DNA of 64,000 bases. It comes from Enterobacter cancerogenus (GTDB lineage: Bacteria > Pseudomonadota > Gammaproteobacteria > Enterobacterales > Enterobacteriaceae). The DNA is taken from contig JRUP01000011.1 of NCBI GenBank assembly GCA_000773965.1, positions 100,034 through 164,033 on the forward strand. Reading direction: 5' to 3'. A program made the translations under genes and the position numbers. Positions 55,181-64,000 of the stretch are shown here, piece after piece. The notes beneath the pieces were generated by a model. The model saw only the letters and a program-made list of their open reading frames with translations. It was not told the DNA's origin and searched no databases. How positions within the stretch are numbered: the first letter of the stretch is position 1; every line of letters starts with the position of its first letter.

Positions 55181-56606
55181 AGCCCGCAACAAAAACGCAT
55201 CTCAGGCGCTGCCCATCGGTTATCGCTTTAACGAGTATGAAATCCAGCAGGTGATTGGTGAAGGCGGCTTCGGCATTGTCTATCGCGCCTGGGATAGCGA
55301 GTTGGATCGCACTGTGGCCATTAAAGAGTTTATGCCTGCTTCGATTGCGCTGCGTGATGAGAATCATCATCTGCTGTTACGCAGTGAGCGCTTTATACGC
55401 CTCTATCAAGCGGGTTTAAACAGCTTTATGCAGGAAGCTAAAACCCTCGGGCGCTTTAACCATCCACATCTGTTGCACGTGCTGCGCTTCTGGCAAGCCA
55501 ATGATACCGCCTATATGGTGACGCAGTTCTATCAGGGTGAAACTCTGAAAAGTCGCTACCTGCGTGATTTTACCCCCTGCAGTGAAGCGGCGATGCGCGA
55601 CATGCTGCCGCCACTGCTGAGCGCGTTGAAAACCCTGCATGATCACGACTATCTGCATCGCGACATCGCACCGGACAATATTTTGCTGCAACAGGATGGC
55701 GCGCCGGTGCTGCTGGATTTCGGTTCAGCGTGCAAAACCATCGGACATCTGACGGATAAAACCGAGATCATGCTGAAGCCGGGTTATGCGCCGATTGAAC
55801 AGTACAGCGAAGGACGCGATGGCGATCAGGGCCCGTGGACCGATATCTATGCACTGGGCGCGGTATTGTATACGCTGATTTGCGGCGAAGCACCGCCAGT
55901 GAGCGTGGTGCGTTCGCTGAGTGATAGCTACCAGCCGCTGGCAGAACGAGAGCTGAGCGGTTACTCCCGCGGCTTGCTGCGCACCATCGACCAGATGCTG
56001 GCCTGCGAACCCGAGCAACGCCCGCAGTCAATTGTCGCCCTGCGCGATCTGTTGGTGGAAAACGACCGCGAGGTGCAGTGTGATGCGCCAGAACCGGAAC
56101 TGACCTCTGCCCGCGAAGAAACCTTGTTGCCTGCAGTGGTGGTGCCGGAGATAGCCATCTCTGAACCGGCTGTCGTGACGCCACGCATACGGCGTCCGCT
56201 GTGGATTGGCGGCGGGATAGCCGCGGCGGGATTGGTGACCCTGCTTACGGTGCATGGATTGAAGAACAATAGCCCTCCACACGTGGCGGTCGCCCCCACA
56301 AAACCCTCGGTGGAAGTCGCAGAACAAAAAGTGACACCGTCACCTAAACCCGCTGTCGCGCCTGCCCCTGTTACGCCCGCGCAGATTTATCTGCGCGCAG
56401 CGGATGCCACCCAGCTGACTCAGGTGGAAATCAACGGTAAAGCGCAAAGCACGGATGATCAGGATGGCATGAAAAGGTTGAGTTTAGTTCCGGGGGACTA
56501 TCAGTTGCAGGTGACGCTTAAGCAAGGCGGTCACTGGCAGCATACATTGCATATTGATGAAGGGAGCGGCACCTGGCTGGTGAATGTGCCGACTCCCGCA
56601 GGCTGA
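55173..56606 (+). CDS. ppkA: T6SS membrane Ser/Thr kinase PpkA
   Basis: Hanks-type kinase of 477 residues. GEGGFGIVYRAW is the glycine loop, VAIKEF holds the ATP Lys (about residue 50), HRDIAPDN the catalytic loop (about 161-168) and LLDFGSA the DFG (about 182). The usual Lys after HRDI is Ala. One membrane helix lies at about 343-361 and a Pro-rich linker plus a small periplasmic domain follow. It phosphorylates Fha to activate firing. GGAGG precedes ATG 55173, inside the end of clpV. Confidence 0.92.
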   Translation: MSEARNKNASQALPIGYRFNEYEIQQVIGEGGFGIVYRAWDSELDRTVAIKEFMPASIALRDENHHLLLRSERFIRLYQAGLNSFMQEAKTLGRFNHPHLLHVLRFWQANDTAYMVTQFYQGETLKSRYLRDFTPCSEAAMRDMLPPLLSALKTLHDHDYLHRDIAPDNILLQQDGAPVLLDFGSACKTIGHLTDKTEIMLKPGYAPIEQYSEGRDGDQGPWTDIYALGAVLYTLICGEAPPVSVVRSLSDSYQPLAERELSGYSRGLLRTIDQMLACEPEQRPQSIVALRDLLVENDREVQCDAPEPELTSAREETLLPAVVVPEIAISEPAVVTPRIRRPLWIGGGIAAAGLVTLLTVHGLKNNSPPHVAVAPTKPSVEVAEQKVTPSPKPAVAPAPVTPAQIYLRAADATQLTQVEINGKAQSTDDQDGMKRLSLVPGDYQLQVTLKQGGHWQHTLHIDEGSGTWLVNVPTPAG

Positions 56607-56607
56607 T

Positions 56608-57006
56608 TTATTCGACCACGTTGCCGTTTTCGGAGAACAGCACTTTGTCCCCTTTGGACTGGTGCTGTGAAACCTGTAGCGTCCAGACGTGGTTGTCATC
56701 GTTACCCGCGCCTGCTGCCGGAGACAACACGTAACTGTAATCACCGTTGCGGAAGATGTAGCCACGGAAATCGTGCGACGGGCCAATATTCAGCGTCGAT
56801 CCCTTCAGCGTCAATTGATGGTGATTCTTTTTATTGATCGAGTGATAAACAATGCCATCGCACTCCACATCGCCCTCAACGCATTTGCTGGTATCCAAAA
56901 ACACCTGATAGCTTTTGCTGTCAAAAAACGGTTTTTTGGCAGCAGGCGTCTGTGCCATCGCGTGGAGTGAAAAACAGACCAGTGATAAGGCAAGTAACTT
57001 TTTCAT
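56608..57006 (-). CDS. Small secreted protein, probable immunity to the adjacent lysozyme-like effector
   Basis: Protein of 132 residues with a Sec signal peptide (MKKLLALSLVCFSLHAMAQ). The mature part of about 113 residues has two Cys (SKCVEGDVECDG) likely to form a disulfide and beta-like segments (HQLTLKGSTLNIG, HVWTLQVSQHQSKG). It overlaps the effector gene stop as ATGA, so the two are co-translated. Periplasmic location is right for blocking a cell-wall hydrolase. I do not recognise the family. It ends one base from the convergent ppkA stop. Confidence 0.72.
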   Translation of the reverse strand: MKKLLALSLVCFSLHAMAQTPAAKKPFFDSKSYQVFLDTSKCVEGDVECDGIVYHSINKKNHHQLTLKGSTLNIGPSHDFRGYIFRNGDYSYVLSPAAGAGNDDNHVWTLQVSQHQSKGDKVLFSENGNVVE

Positions 57007-57806
57007 AATTTGATATAAATTCCTTTGTGATATACGTTCAATTCACTTTTTCTGCGATTCACCAATCCCTTCATACGCACGCCGCGCGAATAAACAAACT
57101 GCATCCACGCGCGATCCAAATCCTCTGGCGATTCGCCATTAATCACTTTTAATGCCGTCGAGTAATATAAGCCTTTATGGTTCAGGTTATCACGTGTGCC
57201 AATATTAAACGCCAGCATGACTAATGCATCAAACTCATTTTGAGTCAGCGCGACTTTGGCATACTGTCGCACCGCATCAACAAACTTTTTTAAATCCTGG
57301 GAGAATAACGTTTCAGCAGCCGACTCTGAGATGCCATCTTTAAACTGGTCGAATTCGCTCTGACGACTGATCCAATGTCCGTAACCGATGGTCGCGCCCG
57401 TCGTCCAGCTACTGATGGTGTGAGAACTGTGATCGTCATACGGTAACGTGTGCAGCTGTTCATACTGCATCATCAGTTTAAGTACCTGATAACTCGGGTA
57501 CATGGTCATTGGATTTTTGCGCGCACCGTTGGGGTTACTGCCGGTGGAACCGTGGGCGCGCGGCAAGCCACTACGCTGACCGGAGGACAACTGACTGAAG
57601 GTTTTTTTGCCGGGTGACACCAGGCCATCGGGATGATGATAAAAATGTTTTTGGTAGGTGATAATTGCTTTAGTGGTGTTATTCCCGCAAATGCCATCGA
57701 TTTGTAATTGCGGAAAACCATTTTTATTTAATAATGTTTGCACCAGTTTGACATCTTGCGGTCGATTGGTTCCGCGCAGCCCAACACTTTCCTGAATCGT
57801 TTCCAT
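57003..57806 (-). CDS. Peptidoglycan-binding GH24 lysozyme-like protein, probable T6SS effector
   Basis: Protein of 267 residues starting at METIQESVG (GAGG precedes ATG 57806; a longer reading to 57818 is less likely). Residues about 4-75 are a peptidoglycan-binding domain (DVKLVQTLLNKNG, IDGICGNNTTKAIITYQKHF). After a flexible linker the GH24 domain starts near 100: candidate catalytic residues are E116 (MMQYEQLH), D124/D125 (PYDDH) and T139 (ATIGYGHWI). The Asp-Thr spacing is longer than in T4-type lysozymes. No signal peptide, as expected for T6SS delivery. Its partner is the secreted protein encoded next. Confidence 0.8.
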   Translation of the reverse strand: METIQESVGLRGTNRPQDVKLVQTLLNKNGFPQLQIDGICGNNTTKAIITYQKHFYHHPDGLVSPGKKTFSQLSSGQRSGLPRAHGSTGSNPNGARKNPMTMYPSYQVLKLMMQYEQLHTLPYDDHSSHTISSWTTGATIGYGHWISRQSEFDQFKDGISESAAETLFSQDLKKFVDAVRQYAKVALTQNEFDALVMLAFNIGTRDNLNHKGLYYSTALKVINGESPEDLDRAWMQFVYSRGVRMKGLVNRRKSELNVYHKGIYIKL

Positions 57807-58081
57807 TATTCGCCTCAAAAATTCTTTTCATGTGAGTAATTTTATTGACGCCTGAAGCACGTAGCGGATAATTATGCCGCATTTTTAACCGCAATAATGG
57901 GCTGGAAAGTTCGGATTGTTCTTAAAGTCTTAAATGACAATTACATGACAGTTCATTGTCACCTTTAAATAAAGATGATGCCAAAGAAATGAATTTCCTT
58001 GCTACGAACTTGCACTCTTTTTGGTCCAAAAAATAATCGTGGCGGCAGGCACTGTGTCTTTTCCCACTGCCACGTGTTGTC

Positions 58082-58729
58082 TCAGTGGATGGCGATAACG
58101 GCTTGCAGCGCCAGTGCTGGAATGGTCAACGGCCGGATATCCTCGGGCATGACGTTTGCCGCCGCCGCCATTGAAACCTGCGCCAGTGCTACGTTTTGTG
58201 CGCCCTGCTCGCGTCCCTGTTTTACCGCGTCAGCGATGAGCGCGTGGTAGCGTTGATGATCACCCGCTTTAAATGCGGCCCAGGCGTCAGGAATCAGAGC
58301 GACCTGTGGCTGTTTTTCAGATGGCAACGTTGGTGGACAGAACAACAGACGGGTAGCCGCTAAGGTTGATTCGGCAGCGCAGAGTACCAGCGCAGGCCCT
58401 GCCATTTGATGCAGGTGATCTGCCAGCATCCGATCTGCACGATATACCGGGCAGCCCGATTTTTGCGGCTGGAAGGTGTCGGCTACTGGCCCCAGCGTTG
58501 AACAGGTAATGACTATCGCATCAAACCACGGTCCCATACTGTGCAACAGCTGAGCCAAACGTTGCTGTTGCTCCTGCGTCATACCGCCACTTTGCTCGGC
58601 TTCAGCCAGCAGGTGCGGCATCACAATATGGCTCAGTGTGTGGGGAGGTAATTCAAGGGCGTGTGCCGCGTGATCGACCAGCGCGATATTACTGGCGGCG
58701 GTATGCAGGCAAGCGATGGTCATGGTCAT
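58082..58729 (-). CDS. Asp/Glu/hydantoin racemase-fold protein
   Basis: Cytoplasmic protein of 215 residues. The first half carries the nucleophile motif AIVITCSTLGP with Cys76. The second catalytic Cys of true racemases is not present; the equivalent segment reads NVALAQVSMAAA. So the protein may not be a two-base racemase and its reaction is unknown. AAGGA precedes the start. It is divergent from the LysE gene and not obviously part of an operon. Confidence 0.75.
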   Translation of the reverse strand: MTMTIACLHTAASNIALVDHAAHALELPPHTLSHIVMPHLLAEAEQSGGMTQEQQQRLAQLLHSMGPWFDAIVITCSTLGPVADTFQPQKSGCPVYRADRMLADHLHQMAGPALVLCAAESTLAATRLLFCPPTLPSEKQPQVALIPDAWAAFKAGDHQRYHALIADAVKQGREQGAQNVALAQVSMAAAANVMPEDIRPLTIPALALQAVIAIH

Positions 58730-58849
58730 CCTTATTGTTGTGCTATTTATAGGTCCGCTGAGTCCTGGCGGCGTGATTGCAGTGGTAGATTATTGCTTCA
58801 CCGTCTAATAATATTCAAAATTATTTAACATTTCTCAGCCGTTACCCTC

Positions 58850-59482
58850 ATGAACCTGCATGTGCTCGCCTTTATCATTGCGATCTTACCGGTGGCCCTG
58901 TCGCCTGGGGCGAGTTTCACCCTCGCGATGAATAACACGCTGGTGGCAGGCACGCGCGGGCTGGCGGCGATCATTCTCGGCACGGCTCTGGGTATTTATA
59001 CCCATGCGCTGCTGATTGGTCTGGGCATCAGCGCCCTGCTGGTGCGTTCCCCAATTATCTTTAACCTATTAAGCGTGGCGGGTGCCGCTTATCTGCTGTG
59101 GCTCGGCGTACAGTTGTTGCGTCGAGGTCGTCATATCTCCCAACCTGTCGCCTCTTATCGTAGCGCTCGCATGGGGATTAAAGATGCCTGGCTAGCGAAT
59201 GTGCTCAACCCTAAAGCGGTGATGTTGTATCTCACCGTGGTATCGCAATTCGCCGGGCGCGATCATGCCTTGTTGCATTATCTGCTGCTGGCCTCCATAC
59301 ACGTTGCCATCATGGCACTCTGGCTGGTGATCATCTGTTTTACGCTGCTGACTTCAGCGCGAGTAATCAATATCCGTAAGCTGTCCATCGCCATCAACAT
59401 TGGTGGCGGGCTGATACTGGTGTTTTTTGCTATCAGCAATTTGGTTCAGCTTTTTATGACATTAAAAGGATTTTCATCATGA
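58850..59482 (+). CDS. LysE-family amino-acid exporter
   Basis: Inner-membrane exporter of 210 residues with six hydrophobic segments. The conserved start ALSPGASFTLAMNNTLVAGT and LWLGVQLLRRG, NPKAVMLYLT are typical of the RhtB/LysE superfamily. It would export an amino acid or derivative. The stop overlaps the next gene start, indicating co-transcription with the P-loop protein. Confidence 0.87.
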   Translation: MNLHVLAFIIAILPVALSPGASFTLAMNNTLVAGTRGLAAIILGTALGIYTHALLIGLGISALLVRSPIIFNLLSVAGAAYLLWLGVQLLRRGRHISQPVASYRSARMGIKDAWLANVLNPKAVMLYLTVVSQFAGRDHALLHYLLLASIHVAIMALWLVIICFTLLTSARVINIRKLSIAINIGGGLILVFFAISNLVQLFMTLKGFSS

Positions 59483-60033
59483 TGGCATTAAGCGACTTCG
59501 GCCCACGCATCTGCATTTTGGGGCCTTCAAACAGCGGTAAATCGACGCTGGCTAAGGCCATCGCCAGCAAGACAGCGCGCCCGCTGATCCACCTGGACCA
59601 GCTTTATCATCTCCCGAACACGCACTGGCAAGCCCGTGCTGAAGCAGATTTCCGGCAACTGCATCTCGACGCTATCGCAGGGGAAAGCTGGGTCATGGAC
59701 GGCAATTATGTGCGCACGCTACCGGACCGCTTAACGCGTGCCAGCGGTATCATTCTGCTTGACCTGCCACCGACTCAAAGTTTCTTTCGTTATCTGCGTC
59801 GTACGCTGTTTGATGCCCAGCGCATTGGCGGTGTTGTCCCCTCACATCAGCGCGAGAAGTTGACCTGGGAAATGATGCGTTATCTGCTTATCACCTCCCG
59901 GCGCCATCGCCCGCGTAACCAACGCATGTATGCGGAATGGACCTTGCCCAAGCTGTTGCTTAGCTCCTCAGCAGACATTAACCTGGCCTATCGCGAATGG
60001 GGTCTTCGCTCAGAGCACCCTTCTATACGCTAA
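59479..60033 (+). CDS. P-loop NTPase, shikimate/adenylate-kinase-like (topology modulation protein type)
   Basis: Protein of 184 residues. Walker [10 protein letters not shown] lies at about residues 15-23; [12 protein letters not shown] and [15 protein letters not shown] match the small kinase-like group annotated as DNA topology modulation protein or AAA family. [19 protein letters not shown] follows. The substrate is unknown. It overlaps the LysE gene stop and ends 95 bp before katA. Confidence 0.75.
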   Translation: MMALSDFGPRICILGPSNSGKSTLAKAIASKTARPLIHLDQLYHLPNTHWQARAEADFRQLHLDAIAGESWVMDGNYVRTLPDRLTRASGIILLDLPPTQSFFRYLRRTLFDAQRIGGVVPSHQREKLTWEMMRYLLITSRRHRPRNQRMYAEWTLPKLLLSSSADINLAYREWGLRSEHPSIR

Positions 60034-60128
60034 TTCTGCCCTTCGCTCATCTCCCGCTTCGCCTGCAAGTTTGGCCTGCGCTGCTACCTTTAGTGGGTTG
60101 CATTAACCTTACAAAAGCTGGAGATATT

Positions 60129-61595
60129 ATGAGCAATGACGATCGTAAACCGACCACCACGGATGCTGGCATTCCGGTAGCCAGCGATGAACACTCTCTG
60201 TCAGTCGGGCCAGATGGTCCGCTGGTGCTGCACGATCACTACCTGATTGAGCAGATGGCGAACTTCAACCGTGAGCGCATTCCAGAACGCCAGCCGCACG
60301 CCAAAGGCAGCGGCGCATTTGGCTATTTTGAAGTGACGGACGATGTCAGCCGCTATACCAAAGCTGCGGTATTTCAGCCGGGCACAAAAACTGATGTGGT
60401 GATGCGCTTTTCAACCGTTGCAGGGGAACGCGGCAGTCCCGACACCTGGCGCGATCCGCGCGGTTTTGCCCTCAAGTTTTACACCAGCGAAGGCAACTAC
60501 GACATGGTGGGCAACAACACGCCGGTATTCTTTATTCGTGACCCGATGAAGTTTCAGCACTTTATCCGCTCGCAAAAACGCCGCGCCGACAACAATCTGC
60601 GCGACCACGATATGCAGTGGGATTTTTGGACGCTGTCGCCAGAATCGGCGCATCAGGTCACCTGGCTGATGGGCGATCGCGGTATTCCCAAAAGCTGGCG
60701 TCATATGAACGGCTATTCCAGCCACACCTACATGTGGGTCAACGCGCAAGGTGAGAAGTTTTGGGTGAAATATCACTTCAAAACCGATCAGGGCGTGGAG
60801 TTTCTGGCGCAGGAAAACGCGGATACGTTGGCCGGTCAGGATGGCGACTACCACACCCGCGATCTGTTTAACGCGATTAAAAACGGTGAGTTCCCCAGTT
60901 GGACGCTCTACATGCAGATCATGCCGTTTGCCGAAGCTGAGACCTATCGCTTCAACCCGTTCGATCTCACTAAAGTCTGGCCGCATGCCGACTACCCGCT
61001 GATCAAAGTCGGCAAACTACAGCTAAACCGCAATCCCACTGACAACCATGCACAGATCGAGCAAGCTGCATTTGAGCCAAACAATCTGGTACCGGGCATT
61101 GGTTTGAGCCCTGACAAAATGTTGATTGGTCGTGTATTTGCCTATGCCGATGCGCACCGCGCGCGTTTGGGCGTGAATTACAAACAGATCCCGGTCAATG
61201 CGCCTCATTCTCCGGTGCACAGTTACAGCAAAGACGGTGCGATGCGAATGAATCCGGTCTCCGACCCGGTGTATGCACCTAATTCTAAAGGCGGTCCGGT
61301 GGCGGATGGCGATCGTTATCCCACCGACTCCACCTGGGAATCACAAGGCAACATGGTGCGTGCGCCGTATACGCTGCGCAAGGATGATGATGATTTCGGT
61401 CAGGCGAATACGCTGGTGAATAAAGTGATGGACGATGCGGCACGCGACCGTCTGGTGAACAACGTCAGCGGGCATTTGTTGGATGGCGTGGAAGAACCGG
61501 TGCTGTCACGCGCGTTTGCCTACTGGCGCAACATTGATCAAACCATTGGCGACCGTATTGCACAGCAGGTGCAGAGTGAGCGCGCAAAACGCTAA
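60129..61595 (+). CDS. katA: Monofunctional heme catalase (small-subunit type)
   Basis: Catalase of 488 residues that dismutates hydrogen peroxide. The distal His lies in [16 protein letters not shown] near residue 55, [18 protein letters not shown] follows, and the heme-ligand Tyr lies in [14 protein letters not shown]. The length indicates the small-subunit (KatA/clade 3) type without the C-terminal flavodoxin-like domain of KatE. The start is ATG 60129, after CTGGAG; the longer ORF from 59997 overlaps the previous gene. Confidence 0.94.
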   Translation: MSNDDRKPTTTDAGIPVASDEHSLSVGPDGPLVLHDHYLIEQMANFNRERIPERQPHAKGSGAFGYFEVTDDVSRYTKAAVFQPGTKTDVVMRFSTVAGERGSPDTWRDPRGFALKFYTSEGNYDMVGNNTPVFFIRDPMKFQHFIRSQKRRADNNLRDHDMQWDFWTLSPESAHQVTWLMGDRGIPKSWRHMNGYSSHTYMWVNAQGEKFWVKYHFKTDQGVEFLAQENADTLAGQDGDYHTRDLFNAIKNGEFPSWTLYMQIMPFAEAETYRFNPFDLTKVWPHADYPLIKVGKLQLNRNPTDNHAQIEQAAFEPNNLVPGIGLSPDKMLIGRVFAYADAHRARLGVNYKQIPVNAPHSPVHSYSKDGAMRMNPVSDPVYAPNSKGGPVADGDRYPTDSTWESQGNMVRAPYTLRKDDDDFGQANTLVNKVMDDAARDRLVNNVSGHLLDGVEEPVLSRAFAYWRNIDQTIGDRIAQQVQSERAKR

Positions 61596-61631
61596 ATAAA
61601 AAGGGGCGCCGCTGCGGACAGTGTGCGCCCC
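61595..61631 (-). terminator. Terminator between the PQQ dehydrogenase and catalase genes
   Basis: GGGGCGC (61603-61609) and GCGCCCC (61625-61631) form a 7-bp stem. Read on the minus strand the stem is followed by TTTTTATTTA, a strong U-tract, so it ends the PQQ dehydrogenase transcript. On the plus strand only CTCTTC follows, so it is weaker for katA. Confidence 0.8.
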
Positions 61632-61653
61632 TCTTCATGACTTCACTACCTCA

Positions 61654-64000
61654 TTACTTCAAACGGAATGCCACCACACTGTCACCCGCCTGGGTGCCCA
61701 GCGAACCGTGACCGCCTGCCGCAATCACCACGTACTGCTTACCGTCTTTACCCATAAAGGTCGACGGTGTGGCTTGTGCGCCCGCGCTCAGCTCGGTCTG
61801 CCACAGCAGTTCACCGGTGGTGCTGTCGTAAGCGCGGAAGAAGTTATCCGCGGTTGCGCCATGGAACACCAGGTCACCCGCTGTCAGCAATGGACCACCG
61901 TGTGCCACCATGCCCATCGGGAAGCCGATTGGGAAGCGGCCCGGCAGGAAGCTGGTTTTCAGGTTTTTGGTCACACCCACACGGCGCAACCACTCGGTTT
62001 TCCCGGTTTTCAGGTCTACGCCCACCATACGACCCCACGGCGGTGCGATACACGGAATGCCGAGGCCAGAGGCCAGCTGCTGAATGTGAATCGCGTAGTC
62101 ACCCTGGAAGTTTTCATTCCAGTATGGCTGACCATCTTTGGTGAACAGACGCTGCGTTTCGGTCTGCGGCGTACGCTTGATCAGGTTGTATTTGTAAGCC
62201 AGGCGCACAGGCGCGGCAATCAGCATCTGACGCTGCGGATCAACCGCCACAGAACCCCAGTTGAACACGCCAATGTTACCCGGGAAGATCAGCGAACCGG
62301 CTTCGGTGGCTGGCGTCCATGGGTTGCCATCGTAACGCAGTGAACGGAAGTCCATGCGGCATGACATCTGGTCAAACGGCGTGATGCCCCACATCGATTT
62401 CTCAGTCAGCGGGTCTGGAATGAAGTTCAGGCTCGAAACCGGCTGCGTCGCGGCAAACTTCTCACCCGGCACACCACCTTCAGTGGAAACCTTCACCTGA
62501 TTAACCGGATACACGGGCTGCCCGGTCAGGCGATTCAAGACAAACAGGTTGCCGGTTTTAGTTGGCAGGATCACCACAGGCTGTTTCTGGCCCTGATAAT
62601 CGATATCCAGCAATGACGGCTGTGATGGGTTATCGCGGTCCCACAGATCGTGGTTCGAACTCTGATAACGCCATTTGAACGCACCGGTTTGCAGATCCAG
62701 CGCCACTAATGCATCGCGGAACTTCTCGGTGTTGCTATTGGCATCACGTTCGATACCCACTTCATCCGGTGACGCGTTACCAAACGGCACATACACCAGA
62801 CCATTTTTCAGGTCAGCACTCAGCGTACCCCAGGCGACTGGCGTATCCTGCGGATAATTCTGTCCCGCAGCAATTGGCGCCGTATTTTCTGGGTTCGATG
62901 GATCAAAGTTCCACACCAGACGACCGGTTTCAGCGTCATAAGCACGAATCACACCTGACGGGTTACCACTGTTGAAGCCGTTGTCCATTACTGAACCACC
63001 GACAATCACCAGCTTGCCGGCCACCAGCGGTGCGGCGGTTTGCATCAACGCATGTGGACGTACTTCGCCCATGTTGGCATGCAGATCCACCACGCCATTG
63101 GTGCCGAAATCAGCACAAGGTTTGCCGGTATCGGCATCCAGTGCAATCAGCTGTGCATCGGTGGTGGCGTTGAAGATACGCTTACGGCAGATGGCTGGCG
63201 CTGCAGCAGAATCCTGCGCAGCAACCGGGCTTTGCTCGTAATAGCTCACGCCACGGCAGGTCTGGTGCTGCTGCAGGTAAGAACGATCTTTATTCGGCGT
63301 GTACTTCCACTTCACTGCACCGGTTTCGGGATCAAGTGCGTGCACTTCGTTATGCGGGGTACAGAAATACAGCATGCCGTTGGCTTTCACCGGCGTCGCT
63401 TCGAAGGTGTATTCGCTGGCATCCGCATCCTGACGCAGGTCACCAGTGTGGTAAGTCCAGGCCACTTCGAGGTTTTGCACGTTTTCTTTGGTGATTTGAT
63501 TCAGTGAAGAGAAACGCTGGCCATCAGTGGTGCCGCCGTACGCGGTCCAGTCGTTAGCGGCGCCCTGCTCGCTAGCTTGTTCACGCGCATTGCTAATCGT
63601 GCCCGCCTGCGGTAACGGATCGTAGAAGCACAGACCGATCACCACCACAATCATCACGATCACCGTGCCACCCAGGAAGGTGTGGAAGCGGCGTTCGCCC
63701 TGATACAGCGGTTTCACCACCCACGGCATCGCCAGCCACAGGCCAATCACGCCGAACAGGTCGCCGCGTGGGATCCACTGCCATTTATCAAAGCCCACTT
63801 CCCAGATAATCCAGGCCAGGGTAATCCACATCAGAACCGCATACAGCGCCAGCGCACTACGCTGGTTTCTGAACAGTAAAATGGCGGTGATCAGTAAGCC
63901 CACCGCCATCAATGCATAGAACGCGCTGCCGCCCAGCATCAGCAATTTCCCGCCCATATAGAGCAGTGCCAGTGCCAGAATCGCCAACACGATGCTGGTT
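61654..64000 (-). CDS. Membrane-bound PQQ-dependent dehydrogenase, glucose/quinate/shikimate type (5' end outside window)
   Basis: Quinoprotein that oxidises a sugar or polyol in the periplasm and reduces ubiquinone. The visible part is 782 codons, open to the right edge. Comparison with E. coli Gcd suggests about 10-15 N-terminal residues are missing; the GTG at 63990 is internal. Four to five membrane helices occupy the first 125 residues, with WEVGFDKWQWIPRGD. The PQQ beta-propeller follows (NDWTAYGGTTDGQRFSSLNQ, HQTCRGVSYYEQ, YQSSNHDLWDRDNP, VVIAAGGHGSLGTQAGD). Glucose is the commonest substrate; quinate or shikimate cannot be excluded. Confidence 0.9.
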   Translation of the reverse strand, partial: TSIVLAILALALLYMGGKLLMLGGSAFYALMAVGLLITAILLFRNQRSALALYAVLMWITLAWIIWEVGFDKWQWIPRGDLFGVIGLWLAMPWVVKPLYQGERRFHTFLGGTVIVMIVVVIGLCFYDPLPQAGTISNAREQASEQGAANDWTAYGGTTDGQRFSSLNQITKENVQNLEVAWTYHTGDLRQDADASEYTFEATPVKANGMLYFCTPHNEVHALDPETGAVKWKYTPNKDRSYLQQHQTCRGVSYYEQSPVAAQDSAAAPAICRKRIFNATTDAQLIALDADTGKPCADFGTNGVVDLHANMGEVRPHALMQTAAPLVAGKLVIVGGSVMDNGFNSGNPSGVIRAYDAETGRLVWNFDPSNPENTAPIAAGQNYPQDTPVAWGTLSADLKNGLVYVPFGNASPDEVGIERDANSNTEKFRDALVALDLQTGAFKWRYQSSNHDLWDRDNPSQPSLLDIDYQGQKQPVVILPTKTGNLFVLNRLTGQPVYPVNQVKVSTEGGVPGEKFAATQPVSSLNFIPDPLTEKSMWGITPFDQMSCRMDFRSLRYDGNPWTPATEAGSLIFPGNIGVFNWGSVAVDPQRQMLIAAPVRLAYKYNLIKRTPQTETQRLFTKDGQPYWNENFQGDYAIHIQQLASGLGIPCIAPPWGRMVGVDLKTGKTEWLRRVGVTKNLKTSFLPGRFPIGFPMGMVAHGGPLLTAGDLVFHGATADNFFRAYDSTTGELLWQTELSAGAQATPSTFMGKDGKQYVVIAAGGHGSLGTQAGDSVVAFRLK

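Noticed and set aside
57003-57806. Prophage endolysin
   Set aside because: No holin, spanin, structural or integrase genes are present; the partner is a secreted small protein and the unit abuts a T6SS locus.
63988-63990. GTG start for the PQQ dehydrogenase at 63990
   Set aside because: The frame stays open to the edge and comparison with E. coli Gcd predicts more N-terminal residues, so the true start lies outside the window.

Overview
The window looks like chromosomal DNA of an enterobacterium, most probably Erwiniaceae of the Pantoea type. This is inferred from the gene content (PQQ dehydrogenase, LplA, katA, a large type VI secretion locus, a D-apionate pathway like that of plant-associated Pectobacterium) and the roughly 55 % GC coding style. 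No rRNA, tRNA, CRISPR array, transposase or phage module was found. Genus assignment is an inference; no search was possible.

Layout. 1-3.6 kb: a Ugp/Mal-type sugar ABC importer on the minus strand (ATPase, binding protein, two permeases; the last runs off the left edge). 3.7-5.5 kb: a type IV toxin-antitoxin pair (AbiEi/AbiEii) behind a promoter whose -10 lies inside one of two identical palindromes. 5.6-15.1 kb: a divergent carbon-source locus reading as a complete D-apionate route: MFS importer, ApnO oxidoisomerase, OiaC decarboxylase, LerK kinase, LerI and DerI isomerases, and a transketolase to use the erythrose 4-phosphate, with a SorC-type regulator. 15.3-17.5 kb: lipoate-protein ligase LplA, then a TetR/quinone-oxidoreductase pair with a 29-bp operator. 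17.6-18.4 kb: a gene-free region holding two inverted, covarying, terminal-inverted-repeat elements separated by degenerate 39-bp tandem repeats. 18.4-26.3 kb: a pirin, two convergent TetR regulators and a tripartite RND efflux operon. 26.3-27.1 kb: an AT-rich gene-free gap.

27.1-57.8 kb: a full T6SS locus. It starts with a spike/adaptor module (VgrG, DUF2169-pentapeptide fusion, second pentapeptide protein, DUF3540, DUF4150 PAAR-like), then an SH3 lipoprotein, tssJ-tssK-tssL-tssM-tagF-tssA-tssB-tssC-hcp, the FHA protein and PppA phosphatase, an unknown periplasmic protein, tssE-tssF-tssG-clpV and the PpkA kinase. All 13 core Tss functions plus the threonine-phosphorylation switch (kinase, phosphatase, FHA) are present. 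Convergent with ppkA lies a two-gene unit: a peptidoglycan-binding/GH24 lysozyme-like protein and a secreted small protein, best read as a cell-wall effector and its periplasmic immunity protein.

57.8-64 kb: general chromosomal genes: an Asp/Glu-racemase-fold protein, a LysE exporter, a P-loop kinase-like protein, a clade-3-type catalase and a membrane PQQ dehydrogenase cut by the right edge. The most unusual features are the paired structured repeats at 17.7-18.3 kb, the toxin-less T6SS adaptor/pentapeptide module, the lysozyme effector/immunity pair, and the autoregulatory abiE promoter architecture.
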